The position numbers and the translations under genes were made by a program. This document shows, piece after piece, positions 16,093 to 24,682 of a stretch of 64,000 bases of DNA. The first letter of the stretch is position 1; the number at the start of each line of letters is the position of its first letter. The notes under the pieces were generated by a model, which was not told where the DNA came from, did no database searches, and saw only the letters and a program-made list of their open reading frames with translations. This DNA comes from Gluconacetobacter aggeris (GTDB lineage: Bacteria; Pseudomonadota; Alphaproteobacteria; Acetobacterales; Acetobacteraceae), in the NCBI RefSeq assembly GCF_014174395.1, contig NZ_JABEQD010000015.1, positions 1-64,000 of the forward strand. The letters run 5' to 3'.

Positions 16093-18402
16093 CTACTCTT
16101 CTTCCTGGCCAGCGATCATCATCAGCGACCTCGTCGCCGAATCTACAGGGGGGGCGCCGGCTTTGTCTATGTTTTCCGGACCATTGCCTCCGTTTCCAAG
16201 GCCAACCGCTGTGTCTCTCGCCAAGCCCGCGGCCTTCTCCGTGGGCGTGGAAAGACCCTGCCCAGTGCTTTTGTCGGAGAAGTCGTCACTATCGACACGG
16301 CCAATGCTGGTCATGCCGGCCATGGCTGGAATGTGATGCGGCAATGTTGAGATCAGCCGGAATGCCATGACCGCGAGGCTCATTTCCATCGTGACAAACA
16401 TGCATAGGAGCACGATCAGACCGATCATATTGTCCAGAAGCCACCCATGATCGAACACGAAGCCGGTTGCTACTGTAAAGCCTTTCATAATCAACCACGA
16501 TATGGCCGCAAACACTGTGTAGCTGAAGATAAGACCTGCGATCATCATCACCGGTCGGAAGATGATGGTGAACAAAACCTCATACCCGCGCAGGCCGCCA
16601 CCGTGCAGACCGTCGCCCTTGAATACCATGTGAGCCAGCATCCAAAGCGGGAACCCGACAACAGCCTCGATGACGACCAGATACCAACCCGCGACACCCA
16701 CTGTCCAATAGGCGAAGGGCGTCATTGGCAGCACATACGCGAGAGTGATCCCAGGACCGAGCAGCAGAAAGGCGCCCGCGAAAATCGGTGTCAGTAGCGC
16801 CTTGATCAACCCGCTCAATGCAAATGTGGTGGCAGAGGCAGCAGCCGCAGGCAGGTCACCCGTCACGAGGTTCGCGGCAGTCGCCAGACCGGAAGCAGTC
16901 TTGCTACTGGCGATTGCCGCGCCCCCGATGATTGCCAGCGCAGTGTGAATCAGAATGTGCCCGAGGGTTATCATCGCGCCGAGCGGGTCGGTCCAACCCG
17001 TGCCCGACGTAGGTGAGATGAGATGATTCACAATCAACGTCATCAAGCCGTTCGACACGCCAACCGCTTGGAGGGCTTTGTCCAACCCGCTCTCGGAAGA
17101 GTCTGGGATCTCCCCATTGTGATACAGGCGCATGGCCCCATTGGGAGCGCTCGGACTGTCAGCGGCTGCAAGCTGCTTTTCTTCAGTCGCCTGGTACCGC
17201 TCGATGGCATCCGCGGAAGCTGCGAGATCCAGCATTAAATCGTGACCGAGCCCCTGCCAGTTAGGGTGAGTCACCGAAGGGACGATCGACGCCACAGCGA
17301 GCACTTCAGAGTTGAGCCGCGAGATCTCGAGATAATAGGCGCCAAGCCCTGTCCAGCCGAGGTTTTTCATCGCCAAATAGCCAGAATCGGTGGTGGAGGA
17401 CGCCCCGTCAGAGTATTGAGCTCGGATCTTGCTTACGGCTGTGCTTGCGGCAGAGGTTAACGCGGCCGAATATGCTGTGTTCGCGGACACCAGGACCGCG
17501 TCCATGGCTCGCAACGCGGTTGCATCACGGGTCTGCCACAACGTCGTGGCCAGAGTCTCCATCGGCGGTCGGACAGCCTCTATGAGGCTTTTGAGCGCGG
17601 TCACTTGTTGCGCGGACACGTCGGAGAGATCGATCGTCGTCCCAAGCGCGTGCTGTCCCTCTTGGCTCGGGATGCTCACCCGGATGCTCCCGCAGACGGA
17701 AGTGCCACTCGCGTTCCCCGATGACAGCTTATAATCAACTGTTACCGCGGCTCCGCCCCCCGGGTTGACGACCGAAGGCTCGGGCGCGACGAGCGGGTTG
17801 TGGGTCGCGGCCCCAACCAGTGCGCGGCACAACTCACTCTCCATGACCGCCATCACGACCTGACGTGTCCCGGGAATAATTGGCTCGGCAATTGGCAGTG
17901 CGTCAGGGCCAACCGCTTTCGCCACCACGTTGTTAAGATTCCTGGCCATGCCGATCGAGGGTTTAGCCAGGTCCTGAACAAGGATGGCTTGGCCCACGGA
18001 GAACCCATTATTCGATGCCACGGGGACCATGAGCGCTACGGACATCACGATCCGTATCGGCGCCCAGCCAGAAAAGTGCGCCGAAAGAATCTTGCCTGAC
18101 TCTGCGGTCCTATGCAGTTGGACGACGGAGCCGTATGTGATCCAGAATGCGGCAATCAGCATCACATAGGCAGAAATGTACTGAAGCATCGTGCCGGCTG
18201 CCGTTGAGCCGCCGGATGTCATTGGGAACAGAGAGTCCAGAACTTGGGCGCTCCAATCGTCCCCCGCGCTAAGGTCGCTCCAGGAAATTGAGGACGGGTC
18301 TGTATCTGCGAACGCCGTTCCGAAAGGAGCGCAGAGCATCGCGAGGGCGATCACACCGTGGCGGGCGCCTTTTTTGAGGTTCTCGACTCTCAACAGGCCC
18401 AT
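16093..18402 (-). CDS. traY: TraY/DotA-type polytopic inner-membrane protein
   Basis: 769 residues. The signal sequence (GVIALAMLCAPFGTAFA) is followed by a hydrophobic segment near residue 75 (YISAYVMLIAAFWITYGSVV) and one near 115. A periplasmic region of about 350 residues comes next. A C-terminal cluster of membrane spans (about 480-700) includes MITLGHILIHTALAIIGGAA, LLTPIFAGAFLLLGPGITLAY and MLAHMVFKGDGLHGG. This order, two N-terminal spans, a large periplasmic loop and a C-terminal bundle, is that of DotA of Legionella and TraY of IncI plasmids, which are needed for the inner-membrane channel. The LAHMVFKGDGLHGG region is well kept in the family. It sits in the minus-strand operon with exported partner proteins. 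Confidence 0.9.
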   Translation of the reverse strand: MGLLRVENLKKGARHGVIALAMLCAPFGTAFADTDPSSISWSDLSAGDDWSAQVLDSLFPMTSGGSTAAGTMLQYISAYVMLIAAFWITYGSVVQLHRTAESGKILSAHFSGWAPIRIVMSVALMVPVASNNGFSVGQAILVQDLAKPSIGMARNLNNVVAKAVGPDALPIAEPIIPGTRQVVMAVMESELCRALVGAATHNPLVAPEPSVVNPGGGAAVTVDYKLSSGNASGTSVCGSIRVSIPSQEGQHALGTTIDLSDVSAQQVTALKSLIEAVRPPMETLATTLWQTRDATALRAMDAVLVSANTAYSAALTSAASTAVSKIRAQYSDGASSTTDSGYLAMKNLGWTGLGAYYLEISRLNSEVLAVASIVPSVTHPNWQGLGHDLMLDLAASADAIERYQATEEKQLAAADSPSAPNGAMRLYHNGEIPDSSESGLDKALQAVGVSNGLMTLIVNHLISPTSGTGWTDPLGAMITLGHILIHTALAIIGGAAIASSKTASGLATAANLVTGDLPAAAASATTFALSGLIKALLTPIFAGAFLLLGPGITLAYVLPMTPFAYWTVGVAGWYLVVIEAVVGFPLWMLAHMVFKGDGLHGGGLRGYEVLFTIIFRPVMMIAGLIFSYTVFAAISWLIMKGFTVATGFVFDHGWLLDNMIGLIVLLCMFVTMEMSLAVMAFRLISTLPHHIPAMAGMTSIGRVDSDDFSDKSTGQGLSTPTEKAAGLARDTAVGLGNGGNGPENIDKAGAPPVDSATRSLMMIAGQEEE

Positions 18403-18406
18403 TTGG

Positions 18407-20089
18407 TCAGGCCCCAGGGCTGGGGCTGTTATCGGGCGTCCGGTCCCTCGTCCGCTTTCGGTCTTCTGTAAAAAAATCGCGGAAGCGGTTCACCAGCCTT
18501 TCAAGCGCAGCGCCGACCTCCTTGATAAAATCCTTTCCAGGCTCGTGGCCCGGTAATTTTTCGAGTTTGTGTCCTACCTTCGCGGCCTCTTCCTCTGCCG
18601 CCTTCACCGAAGCGTCGCCGGAGGCCCCGCGTACGGATGCATCGGATGCGAGAAGTTCCGCCTCTTTCCCAAGCCGCCCCGCGGATTTCCTAAGCTTTTC
18701 CCAGGCGTCAGCGAAGCCGGGCGTCTGATCGAGCGCAGTGTGGTATTGCTTCCTCAGATCCCCATACGCCCCGTTCTCGGTCATGCCTGCAATTACCTTC
18801 TCGACACTGGCGCCCTCCTTCGCGGTAGCCTCGTCGAACGCCTCGAAGAAATCTCGCCCTACCTTCCTCAGCGCTCCGAGATCCTCTTCAACCGCCCGGC
18901 TAGCGTCGCGAACTTTGCGGGCTCGTCCTTCGAGATGGCGCGCGTCACTTTGCTCGCGGCGATCGGCCATGAAGTTTCCCAATGCACTGCGAACGGCACC
19001 CCCAAAAACGGCGGCGTGCGCCTTTGCTTTGTCTGCAGTCGGCTCCGTGCTGGGCTGGCTCTTCGCTGCGGGACCGGACTCGTAATCTCCCTCCCTGGAC
19101 AAGGGGTCTCGACCGGGCCCGCCACTATTCTGTGTGGAGGGACCCGGCCTCACGGCCTCCGACGGCCTGCTGTCTTCTGCGGTCGTCGCCCTATGGTCCT
19201 CCTCAAGGCGCGCACGTTGCTCGCGTGCCTCAGGGCCTTCCGCGCCGTTGAAATTATCAGGGGTCGTGCCAGTTGGACTTTCCGCATCCAGGGGCCTCGC
19301 GGTTCGATTACCTCCGTCTGTCGAACGACGCTCTGCCCTTCGCCCTTGGTCGGCCTCAACGCCGAGTGAGCGCAAATACGCCTCCTCCTCACCTGGAGGC
19401 ATTTCAGGTGCCGCCCCTCCCGATGGAGGATAGGGATCGCTGTCCGCAAAGCCAGCCGCCGGGCTTTCAGACGGCCTTTGCCCATCCCCGCCGCTCAGCG
19501 GACCATTCTCCGGCTGGGAACGTGGCACGGAGGCCTCTGCCTGCTCGGGCGGAGTTCCGGGTGCAGGTGCAGGTGCAGGTGCAGGTGCAGGTGCAGGTGC
19601 AGGTGCAGGTGCAGGTGCAGCGTTCGCGCGACCGAGGCGGTAGTCAAGCACTGCGGCGATCCTTGCTGCCGCAATCGACGCCTGGTCCTCCGGCGTCATT
19701 TCTGCGACCTGAAGCGCCTGCTGCCTGATGTCTCGGGCGAGTGAGCGATCCTCAAGATCACCCGCCTTGCGGAGCATTCCCTTCATTTCTTCGTTCTCGA
19801 GACCGGGAAGGTCCGTCGCGAAGCTGCGGAGACCGGCAGCGAGGAGCGGGGAAATCTTCGGATCCTCCCCAGTGCCGCTAAGCGCCTTCCAATCCTGGAC
19901 AAGCCAAGCGACCTCCGTGGTGAAACGGGCGTCGTTTTCCAGGCGGGGGTTCTCCTTCAGCCGCTCTCGCAAATCGGCCACTTCTTTTCCGAGCCCGCGC
20001 TCCGCCTCTGGCACGCGAGCTTGCTGCGCGTCGAGCGCTGCCAGCGCCATTCCAAGGGGCCCAGATGCGGCTACGCCTGTTTCCGACAT
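18407..20089 (-). CDS. Large low-complexity protein of the traY operon
   Basis: 560 residues without signal peptide or membrane segment. Residues 1-160 are helical and charged. Then comes an uninterrupted Ala-Pro stretch of about 20 residues encoded by ten GTGCAG hexamers on the plus strand, followed by some 170 disordered residues rich in Pro, Glu, Gly and Ser. A helical C-terminal domain (about 350-545) has SALGNFMADRREQSDARHLEGR and LEKLPGHEPGKDFIKEV. The layout, two helical ends joined by a flexible linker of variable length, suggests a tether between partners. It lies between the traY gene and the exported-protein genes. No family recognised. Confidence 0.65.
   Translation of the reverse strand: MSETGVAASGPLGMALAALDAQQARVPEAERGLGKEVADLRERLKENPRLENDARFTTEVAWLVQDWKALSGTGEDPKISPLLAAGLRSFATDLPGLENEEMKGMLRKAGDLEDRSLARDIRQQALQVAEMTPEDQASIAAARIAAVLDYRLGRANAAPAPAPAPAPAPAPAPAPAPGTPPEQAEASVPRSQPENGPLSGGDGQRPSESPAAGFADSDPYPPSGGAAPEMPPGEEEAYLRSLGVEADQGRRAERRSTDGGNRTARPLDAESPTGTTPDNFNGAEGPEAREQRARLEEDHRATTAEDSRPSEAVRPGPSTQNSGGPGRDPLSREGDYESGPAAKSQPSTEPTADKAKAHAAVFGGAVRSALGNFMADRREQSDARHLEGRARKVRDASRAVEEDLGALRKVGRDFFEAFDEATAKEGASVEKVIAGMTENGAYGDLRKQYHTALDQTPGFADAWEKLRKSAGRLGKEAELLASDASVRGASGDASVKAAEEEAAKVGHKLEKLPGHEPGKDFIKEVGAALERLVNRFRDFFTEDRKRTRDRTPDNSPSPGA
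19561..19620. repeat. Ten tandem GTGCAG hexamers
   Basis: Sixty bases of perfect 6-bp repeat inside the 18407-20089 gene, encoding alternating Ala-Pro on the minus strand. Because the unit is a multiple of three, slippage would change linker length without a frameshift. Confidence 0.95.
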
Positions 20090-20100
20090 GACGAAGTCCT

Positions 20101-21276
20101 CTAATTCAGTGTTGAGGTTGGAACCGGCATCGGCGTGACCGGTCGTAAACGGCGCTCGGCTTCGATGGAGAGCCTTGTTGCCTCCATCAATGCGCGCTGT
20201 TGCTCCAGCTTGTATTGCTGCCAGAGAATCCAGTTCCGCTGAGCATCGAGCAGCGCAATCTGAACGAGAACGGATTTTGGCGCCGGCATTGCCTGAAGGT
20301 CAGCTTGCCAATCCGTACCACTATATTTCCGGTTTATCTCGAGGTCAGTCGCCTCGTATTCGCTGCCGGCATCGGTATTCGTTATTCCTTCCCGTGTTGC
20401 CTCCGCCTTCTGCGCGGAACTCAGCGACACGGTATTCGCGTGCCAACCCAGGACGCCATCGGTGACGTGCTCCGCCAATGTGATGGCCGCGTTGTATGAC
20501 CTGCGCCCAGGAAGCGAACCTTGTCCCTCAATGGACGTAAGGCTGCTCCCGCGCAGAGCTGCCGGAGGCGACGGTTGGATCAGCGTTGTGGCATAGTCAT
20601 TCGCCCGCGTAATTGCCTGCTTGTCGACATAGACAGGCGGCGTGAGGAGGCTGCTCGCGTTCTGGTCCGCGTCCTTTTGCTCCTGGGACGCGAGCGTGCA
20701 GACGCCGGCATCCGCTTCCGCGTCTGAACAATACAGACTGAAATGGTTATTGTTGGCGGCCTGCTGTGCCTGCCCGGCCCCCTCCCATGCTGGCGTACCC
20801 TTGTGAGCTTCGGCTCTCCCGCTTTTGCCGGAATCGAGGGCAGCCGCTACATCGTCACCCTTCCTCGCCGCCACGACGGCGGCCTGTCCGCCTTCGAGAT
20901 TCAGACAGTCCTGCCGGTTTACAGCATGATTGTTACGCTGTTCGGAATTTCGCACCTCGCGCGCCAGCCGCGCATTCACCATGTTAGTTGCATCGGCAAT
21001 CTGTTCTTGCGCCCCGACCTGCGCCTTCATGTAATTACTGAGCTGAGAGAACCCTGGCCCAAGCACCCCATTGATCTGACCCAGCGCTAGGTTCACCATA
21101 TTCTGGAATGCCGAGAGCGTGCCGTTGAGTACCCCCTGCATCGTAACTATCGCGTTAACGATCGGCACGCTGTCAAACAGCGCGTAGGCTGGACGGGGGG
21201 CGCCTATGGCGCCAACTACGAACGAAAACGTAAGAATAGCCAAAATCCTCATTAATACCTTGGTAAGACGCTCCAT
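20101..21276 (-). CDS. Exported T4SS-associated protein
   Basis: 391 residues; ATG 21276 overlaps the upstream stop. The signal peptide (ILAILTFSFVVGAIGAPRPAYA) is clear. The mature part starts FDSVPIVNAIVTMQGVLNGTLSAFQNMVNLALGQING, a long amphipathic helix reminiscent of VirB5/TrbJ-type proteins. Four cysteines follow (DCLNLEGG, LYCSDAEADAGVC), likely forming disulfides. The C-terminal 80 residues are helical (ILWQQYKLEQQRALMEATR). It is flanked by another exported protein and the traY operon. A pilus-like or periplasmic component of the channel, or a functional counterpart of IncI TraW, is possible; sequence alone does not settle it. Confidence 0.65.
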   Translation of the reverse strand: MERLTKVLMRILAILTFSFVVGAIGAPRPAYALFDSVPIVNAIVTMQGVLNGTLSAFQNMVNLALGQINGVLGPGFSQLSNYMKAQVGAQEQIADATNMVNARLAREVRNSEQRNNHAVNRQDCLNLEGGQAAVVAARKGDDVAAALDSGKSGRAEAHKGTPAWEGAGQAQQAANNNHFSLYCSDAEADAGVCTLASQEQKDADQNASSLLTPPVYVDKQAITRANDYATTLIQPSPPAALRGSSLTSIEGQGSLPGRRSYNAAITLAEHVTDGVLGWHANTVSLSSAQKAEATREGITNTDAGSEYEATDLEINRKYSGTDWQADLQAMPAPKSVLVQIALLDAQRNWILWQQYKLEQQRALMEATRLSIEAERRLRPVTPMPVPTSTLN

Positions 21277-21836
21277 TACCGTTCCACCGTAGAATAGCCG
21301 GTGCTACTTCCAATCAAAGCAAGGGAATATCCGTCGGGAAGCTGTGTTCGCCCAGAGACATCCCACGAAACATTCCCCGAGGCATTCATGCCAGCACTGA
21401 GAAGATTGTCACCGCCACCGCCGACATTGATAGTTGGGCAGAAGCTGCCAGCACCCAGGCCGAGGTTGAAATTCGTGTCGAGCCCGGTGACCGACAAGCC
21501 GCACTGGGCGGCGCCTTGCAGGCTCTCCCACTCGGACGTCAGTTCCGAACACACTTTACCCATAGCAGCCTGGGCAATGCTCGCTATATTGATCCCATTG
21601 GTAAGGACATCGAGTCCAATACCGTTAAAGAAATTCCCAAGACAGGTGAACTTGGTTACCGACTGAGGTTGATGGATCGTAGCGTCATCCGCCTTGAGGT
21701 CGGCAGCGATCCCGGTCGCCGCCGCCTGTACCAGGGCCTCGCACCCGGCAGGCGTGTCATCAGCACGCACCACCTCTGGGGTAACAGAAGACGCCAGTAT
21801 GAGGATTGTTAACCCCGCCCTCGCGAAAGTCCTCAT
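21276..21836 (-). CDS. Exported cysteine-containing T4SS-associated protein
   Basis: 186 residues from ATG 21836, overlapping the upstream small gene (ATGA). The signal peptide (LTILILASSVTPEVVRA) is followed by five spaced cysteines (GCEALVQAA, FTCLGNFFNG, KVCSELTSEW, AAQCGLSV, SFCPTINVGGGG), probably disulfide-bonded in the periplasm and perhaps served by the DsbG-like protein at 10173. The glycine-rich end contains short beta-like repeats. Overlap with the 391-residue exported gene indicates they are made together and may form one complex. Family not recognised. Confidence 0.6.
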   Translation of the reverse strand: MRTFARAGLTILILASSVTPEVVRADDTPAGCEALVQAAATGIAADLKADDATIHQPQSVTKFTCLGNFFNGIGLDVLTNGINIASIAQAAMGKVCSELTSEWESLQGAAQCGLSVTGLDTNFNLGLGAGSFCPTINVGGGGDNLLSAGMNASGNVSWDVSGRTQLPDGYSLALIGSSTGYSTVER

Positions 21837-21994
21837 GGCTCTTTTATTCCTGCGGGGGCCGGTCTCGATGGTGGTAAAAATCGCATAAGGTCCCGCCGTG
21901 GCTGGGCCAACGCCTGCCGGGCGTGTTTATAGGTCAGCCAATCGGGCCTCTTGTCGTTCTCTCGGTCATTACTCTCCCGCTCTTCGTTCGACAT
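21833..21994 (-). CDS. Small basic protein, first gene of the traY operon
   Basis: 53 residues (MSNEERESNDRENDKRPDW to the stop at 21833) from ATG 21994 with GGGGAAGGG upstream. Highly charged, with WLTYKHARQALAQPRRDLMRFLPP. No membrane segment. It overlaps the next start by four bases, which supports reality. Function unknown. Confidence 0.5.
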   Translation of the reverse strand: MSNEERESNDRENDKRPDWLTYKHARQALAQPRRDLMRFLPPSRPAPAGIKEP

Positions 21995-22327
21995 CGCGCA
22001 GCCCTTCCCCAGCAAGAAAATGTGCCGCGAACTGACTATGGCGGCTCGCTTCCTGAATCTGCTTGTTCGTGGAGAGAATAATGAACTCGTGTGTAACTCG
22101 GAGCGCGCACGCTCACTTGGGAATGGCATGTCGCTGGTGGACGATTTACGCATATCTGATATGCGTGGGTGCCATAAGCGGGTATTTTTGGCAGTTACGC
22201 GCCATTTAGTTGTAGGCCCTCACATCTAAACATAGTGTTAAAAATAGGGCGAACTGCGGAACATTTTGTACTATGCTGTATCGAAAGGATACATTCACAC
22301 CGTTCGAACACCAGGGATTGAGGGTCG
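21995..22327. promoter_or_regulatory. Divergent control region between traY and traM operons
   Basis: This 333-bp gap separates the minus-strand operon from the plus-strand tra operon. The right half (about 22170-22320) is AT-rich for this replicon and should hold promoters for both directions. No clean copy of the plasmid-wide motif is present; a weak resemblance, gcagttacgcg, lies near 22190. I cannot place individual promoters with confidence. Confidence 0.45.
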
Positions 22328-23105
22328 ATGCTGCAGAGCGCAGTCTGCTTCCGCTATTACAGGCGTCCGATAAAGGTTGGGCCGCCGCCCGAACCCGCTG
22401 ATCTCAGCAAGACATTATACGAGACCCTTGGCGAGTGGCGCGCAAGCGCGCACTATACGCACAACGAATGGAAGCCGACACGCTTCTGGGTGCGCGACGA
22501 GGAGGATTTACTTGAGCGCGTGTACCCGACGGCCAAGCCGGTAACGGACATAGCAACAGACCTCGGTCGTTCCGTAAGCGCCGTTCGTGCAAAAGCACGA
22601 TCGCTGGGGTTAAGGCGTCCGCTGCGCGGACGGGCGGCTGACGCCGCCTCTGCTATTGAAGCCCCCCCCCCCCCCCGCACAATTGCGAATCACTGTCAAC
22701 CAAGAGGCATCGCGGTCCAGTCCAAAATCGCTCATTCCACGGACTCGATCTGGGCGGGCGATCTGGAACAGTGCGGCGCTTACTCATCTCGCGGAATTGT
22801 GGAAACGTCTGTACTCGCCTACGTACATCGCAGACTATCTCGGGCTTCCGGTCGGTACGATCAAAACAGCAGCCCAACGCGCTGGGCTGCCTAGCCGCGC
22901 GGGCCTGACCCTTCTCAAGTCGGCGCCCAGCGGAAACCCGCTCGACGTCCCCGAGAGCCAAGTACTCGCCGAACAGATGATAGAGAGAGTCTGCCAGATC
23001 ACGCGGACCATCTTCTATCAGAATGCAAAAGACCGTCGACGACAGCATTACAGCAGGCTTGGTCAGCTCCGAATTGCACGAAGTGCCACTGGTAGCATTC
23101 ATTGA
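22328..23105 (+). pseudogene. Putative double-HTH regulator split by a C15 tract (phase-variable or frameshifted)
   Basis: Two overlapping frames form one protein if a single C is removed from the run at 22662-22676. The first (from ATG 22328) encodes a helix-turn-helix-like unit around residues 57-97 (EDLLERVYPTAKPVTDIATDLGRSVSAVRAKARSLGL), similar in style to the GcrA-like or Myb-like units that read spaced DNA. The second frame carries another (LAELWKRLYSPTYIADYLGLP, then VGTIKTAAQRAGLP). Its TGA overlaps the ATG of traM, so translation in the joined frame would couple into the tra operon. In the sequence as given, the first frame runs on to 22894 with unrelated residues. It is either a sequencing or assembly error, a mutation, or a slipped-strand switch. 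The DNA-binding role is inferred. Confidence 0.7.
22662..22676. repeat. Homopolymeric C15 tract
   Basis: Fifteen consecutive C within coding sequence, encoding prolines in either frame. A length of 14 or 17 joins the two halves of the regulator gene; 15 does not. Such tracts slip readily during replication and are also prone to sequencing error. Confidence 0.95.
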
Positions 23106-23752
23106 TGCTGAACAGTCGCATGGCCTTGCAGCGCCGCCTCCTTGATCCGGAATTTCTCCAGCGCACGATAAAACACGCACTACTCGCCTTCACGGTAAGC
23201 TTGTGCCTGAACATACTTCTCGCGCTGGCCCTGGTCGTCGAGGTCTCCCACACGCCACATGTGCGCTACATCGCTCACGATTCACTGGGCAAGCCTCGTG
23301 AGCTCATCGTGACGGATCAGCCGTATTTTTCGGATTCGGAAATAACGAATTGGGCTGTCGCCAAAGTAACCAATCTCTACACAATGAATTACGTCGATTA
23401 TGCCAAGCACCTTGCGGTAGCCGCAGCCGATTTCGACATTCCAGCGTGGAACGCATGGGGGCAAGCGTTTAAGGGGCCAGGCAACATTGAGTTTATCAAG
23501 GAGAAGCGCGTCTTCCTCACCGCCTCTCCAAAAAGCGCAGCGACAATTCGTTCTGAGGGAAAGAATGAGCATGGGGAATACGAATGGCACGTTCACTTCC
23601 CGATGCTGCTACGGTGGGAGAACTCTTCCGGATCAACAACAAACCTGCTCTCTATTGATGTCACGATCCGAAGAACAAACGCGCCTGAACACCCCGATGG
23701 GCTCGTGATTACAGAGCTCAACGCCCCTCGCGCTTCGGATAACGGAGGGTAA
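23105..23752 (+). CDS. traM: TraM (DotI/IcmL) inner-membrane protein
   Basis: 215 residues; ATG 23105 overlaps the previous stop as TGATG. One N-terminal membrane span (AFTVSLCLNILLALALVVEV, about residues 27-46) is followed by a periplasmic NTF2-like domain. Family signs are the YFSDSEITNWAVAKVTNLYTMNYVDYAKHL block and the W-x-V-HFPML-x-W region. DotI and TraM form ring-shaped assemblies at the inner membrane and are essential for type IVB transfer. It is the first recognisable structural gene of the traM-traU operon, so the state of the upstream C15 gene could affect it through coupling. Confidence 0.9.
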   Translation: MLNSRMALQRRLLDPEFLQRTIKHALLAFTVSLCLNILLALALVVEVSHTPHVRYIAHDSLGKPRELIVTDQPYFSDSEITNWAVAKVTNLYTMNYVDYAKHLAVAAADFDIPAWNAWGQAFKGPGNIEFIKEKRVFLTASPKSAATIRSEGKNEHGEYEWHVHFPMLLRWENSSGSTTNLLSIDVTIRRTNAPEHPDGLVITELNAPRASDNGG

Positions 23753-24682
23753 ATGCGGCGTCTCTATGGTTTCGTCGGCGGCTGGCTTGCGCTTGCCGCC
23801 GTCCACTCGACGGCGCTCGCACAATCTCAACCGGAGGCGCAAGACCGCAACCCGGTTGATCCCGCATTCCGCAATCTCCCGCCACCGCCGGTCATGAGGG
23901 GCCTATACGACCGCTACGATCAGGCCGAGAAGAACCTTGACGGGATTGACGACCCGCACCGCCTCGCTGTGCCTGTCTCCAGGTCGGTCACGATCTCGCT
24001 TGCACCGGGCGCTCAGACCAACATTGTGCGCATAGCCCAGGATTATCCCGCCTCAATTACGTTTCTGGACGAAACGGGCCAACCGTGGCCTATCGCGTGG
24101 GATCTCGCGACCAACAAGGGTGGTGGTTGCGATGCGAGGGGACAGGGACAAAACCCAGCCGTCCGCGGGGTCGGCATATATGCTTGCGTGCCCGAGGCGG
24201 GTTCGAACGTCCTTCAGCTAACGCCCATCTCCCGATACGCCCACGGCGGGGTCCTGGTGAGCCTGAAAGGCGCGCCGAAGCCCATCAACTTCATGATTAT
24301 GGCGGGTACGGGCGCTTACGACGCCGACCTGACCGCACGAGTGCAAGGCCGTGGTCCCAATGCAAAGTCCGTCCCGGTTACGGAAGCGGATGCCCCGGTT
24401 ACGGGAGCGTCGTTCTTCAACGCCTTGCTCGATGGTGCGCCGCCGGCCGATGCCGTTCCGCTTACGGTGAGCGGTGTCAGCCCCGATCACACCCGTGCAT
24501 GGAAAATCGGCCACGAGATGTTTCTTCGAATGGACAATGGATATTGGCCCGTATCTCCAGCCCCGAGCGCCCACCAGTCAGAGTATGATGTGGAAATCTT
24601 CGAGATTCCGGAAACCTCTGTCGTCCTTGTATCAACCGGAACACGGATGATCAGCGTGTCCCTGTCGGATGACGCCCCATGA
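23753..24682 (+). CDS. traN: TraN (DotH/IcmK) outer-membrane core component
   Basis: 309 residues; signal peptide MRRLYGFVGGWLALAAVHSTA with cleavage near ALAQS, and GGAGGG-like ribosome site just before the ATG. Conserved DotH features are an N-terminal RNLPPPPVMRGLYDRYDQ helix region, then the ASITFLDETGQPWPIAWDL strand block (about 100-120) and LQLTPISRYAHGGVLVSLKG (about 160-180). Also typical is the later FDALLDG-like part, here FFNALLDGAPPADA. DotH/TraN joins DotC and DotD in the outer-membrane ring of the type IVB channel; those partners are encoded here at 45416-46781. Its stop overlaps traO (ATGA). Confidence 0.9.
   Translation: MRRLYGFVGGWLALAAVHSTALAQSQPEAQDRNPVDPAFRNLPPPPVMRGLYDRYDQAEKNLDGIDDPHRLAVPVSRSVTISLAPGAQTNIVRIAQDYPASITFLDETGQPWPIAWDLATNKGGGCDARGQGQNPAVRGVGIYACVPEAGSNVLQLTPISRYAHGGVLVSLKGAPKPINFMIMAGTGAYDADLTARVQGRGPNAKSVPVTEADAPVTGASFFNALLDGAPPADAVPLTVSGVSPDHTRAWKIGHEMFLRMDNGYWPVSPAPSAHQSEYDVEIFEIPETSVVLVSTGTRMISVSLSDDAP

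Noticed and set aside
19561-19620. CRISPR-like repeat
   Set aside because: The unit is 6 bp without spacers; it is a coding hexamer tract.
22328-22894. 188-residue protein as a complete gene
   Set aside because: After the C15 run the residues lose coherence, while the other frame continues a helix-turn-helix-like sequence and couples to traM.
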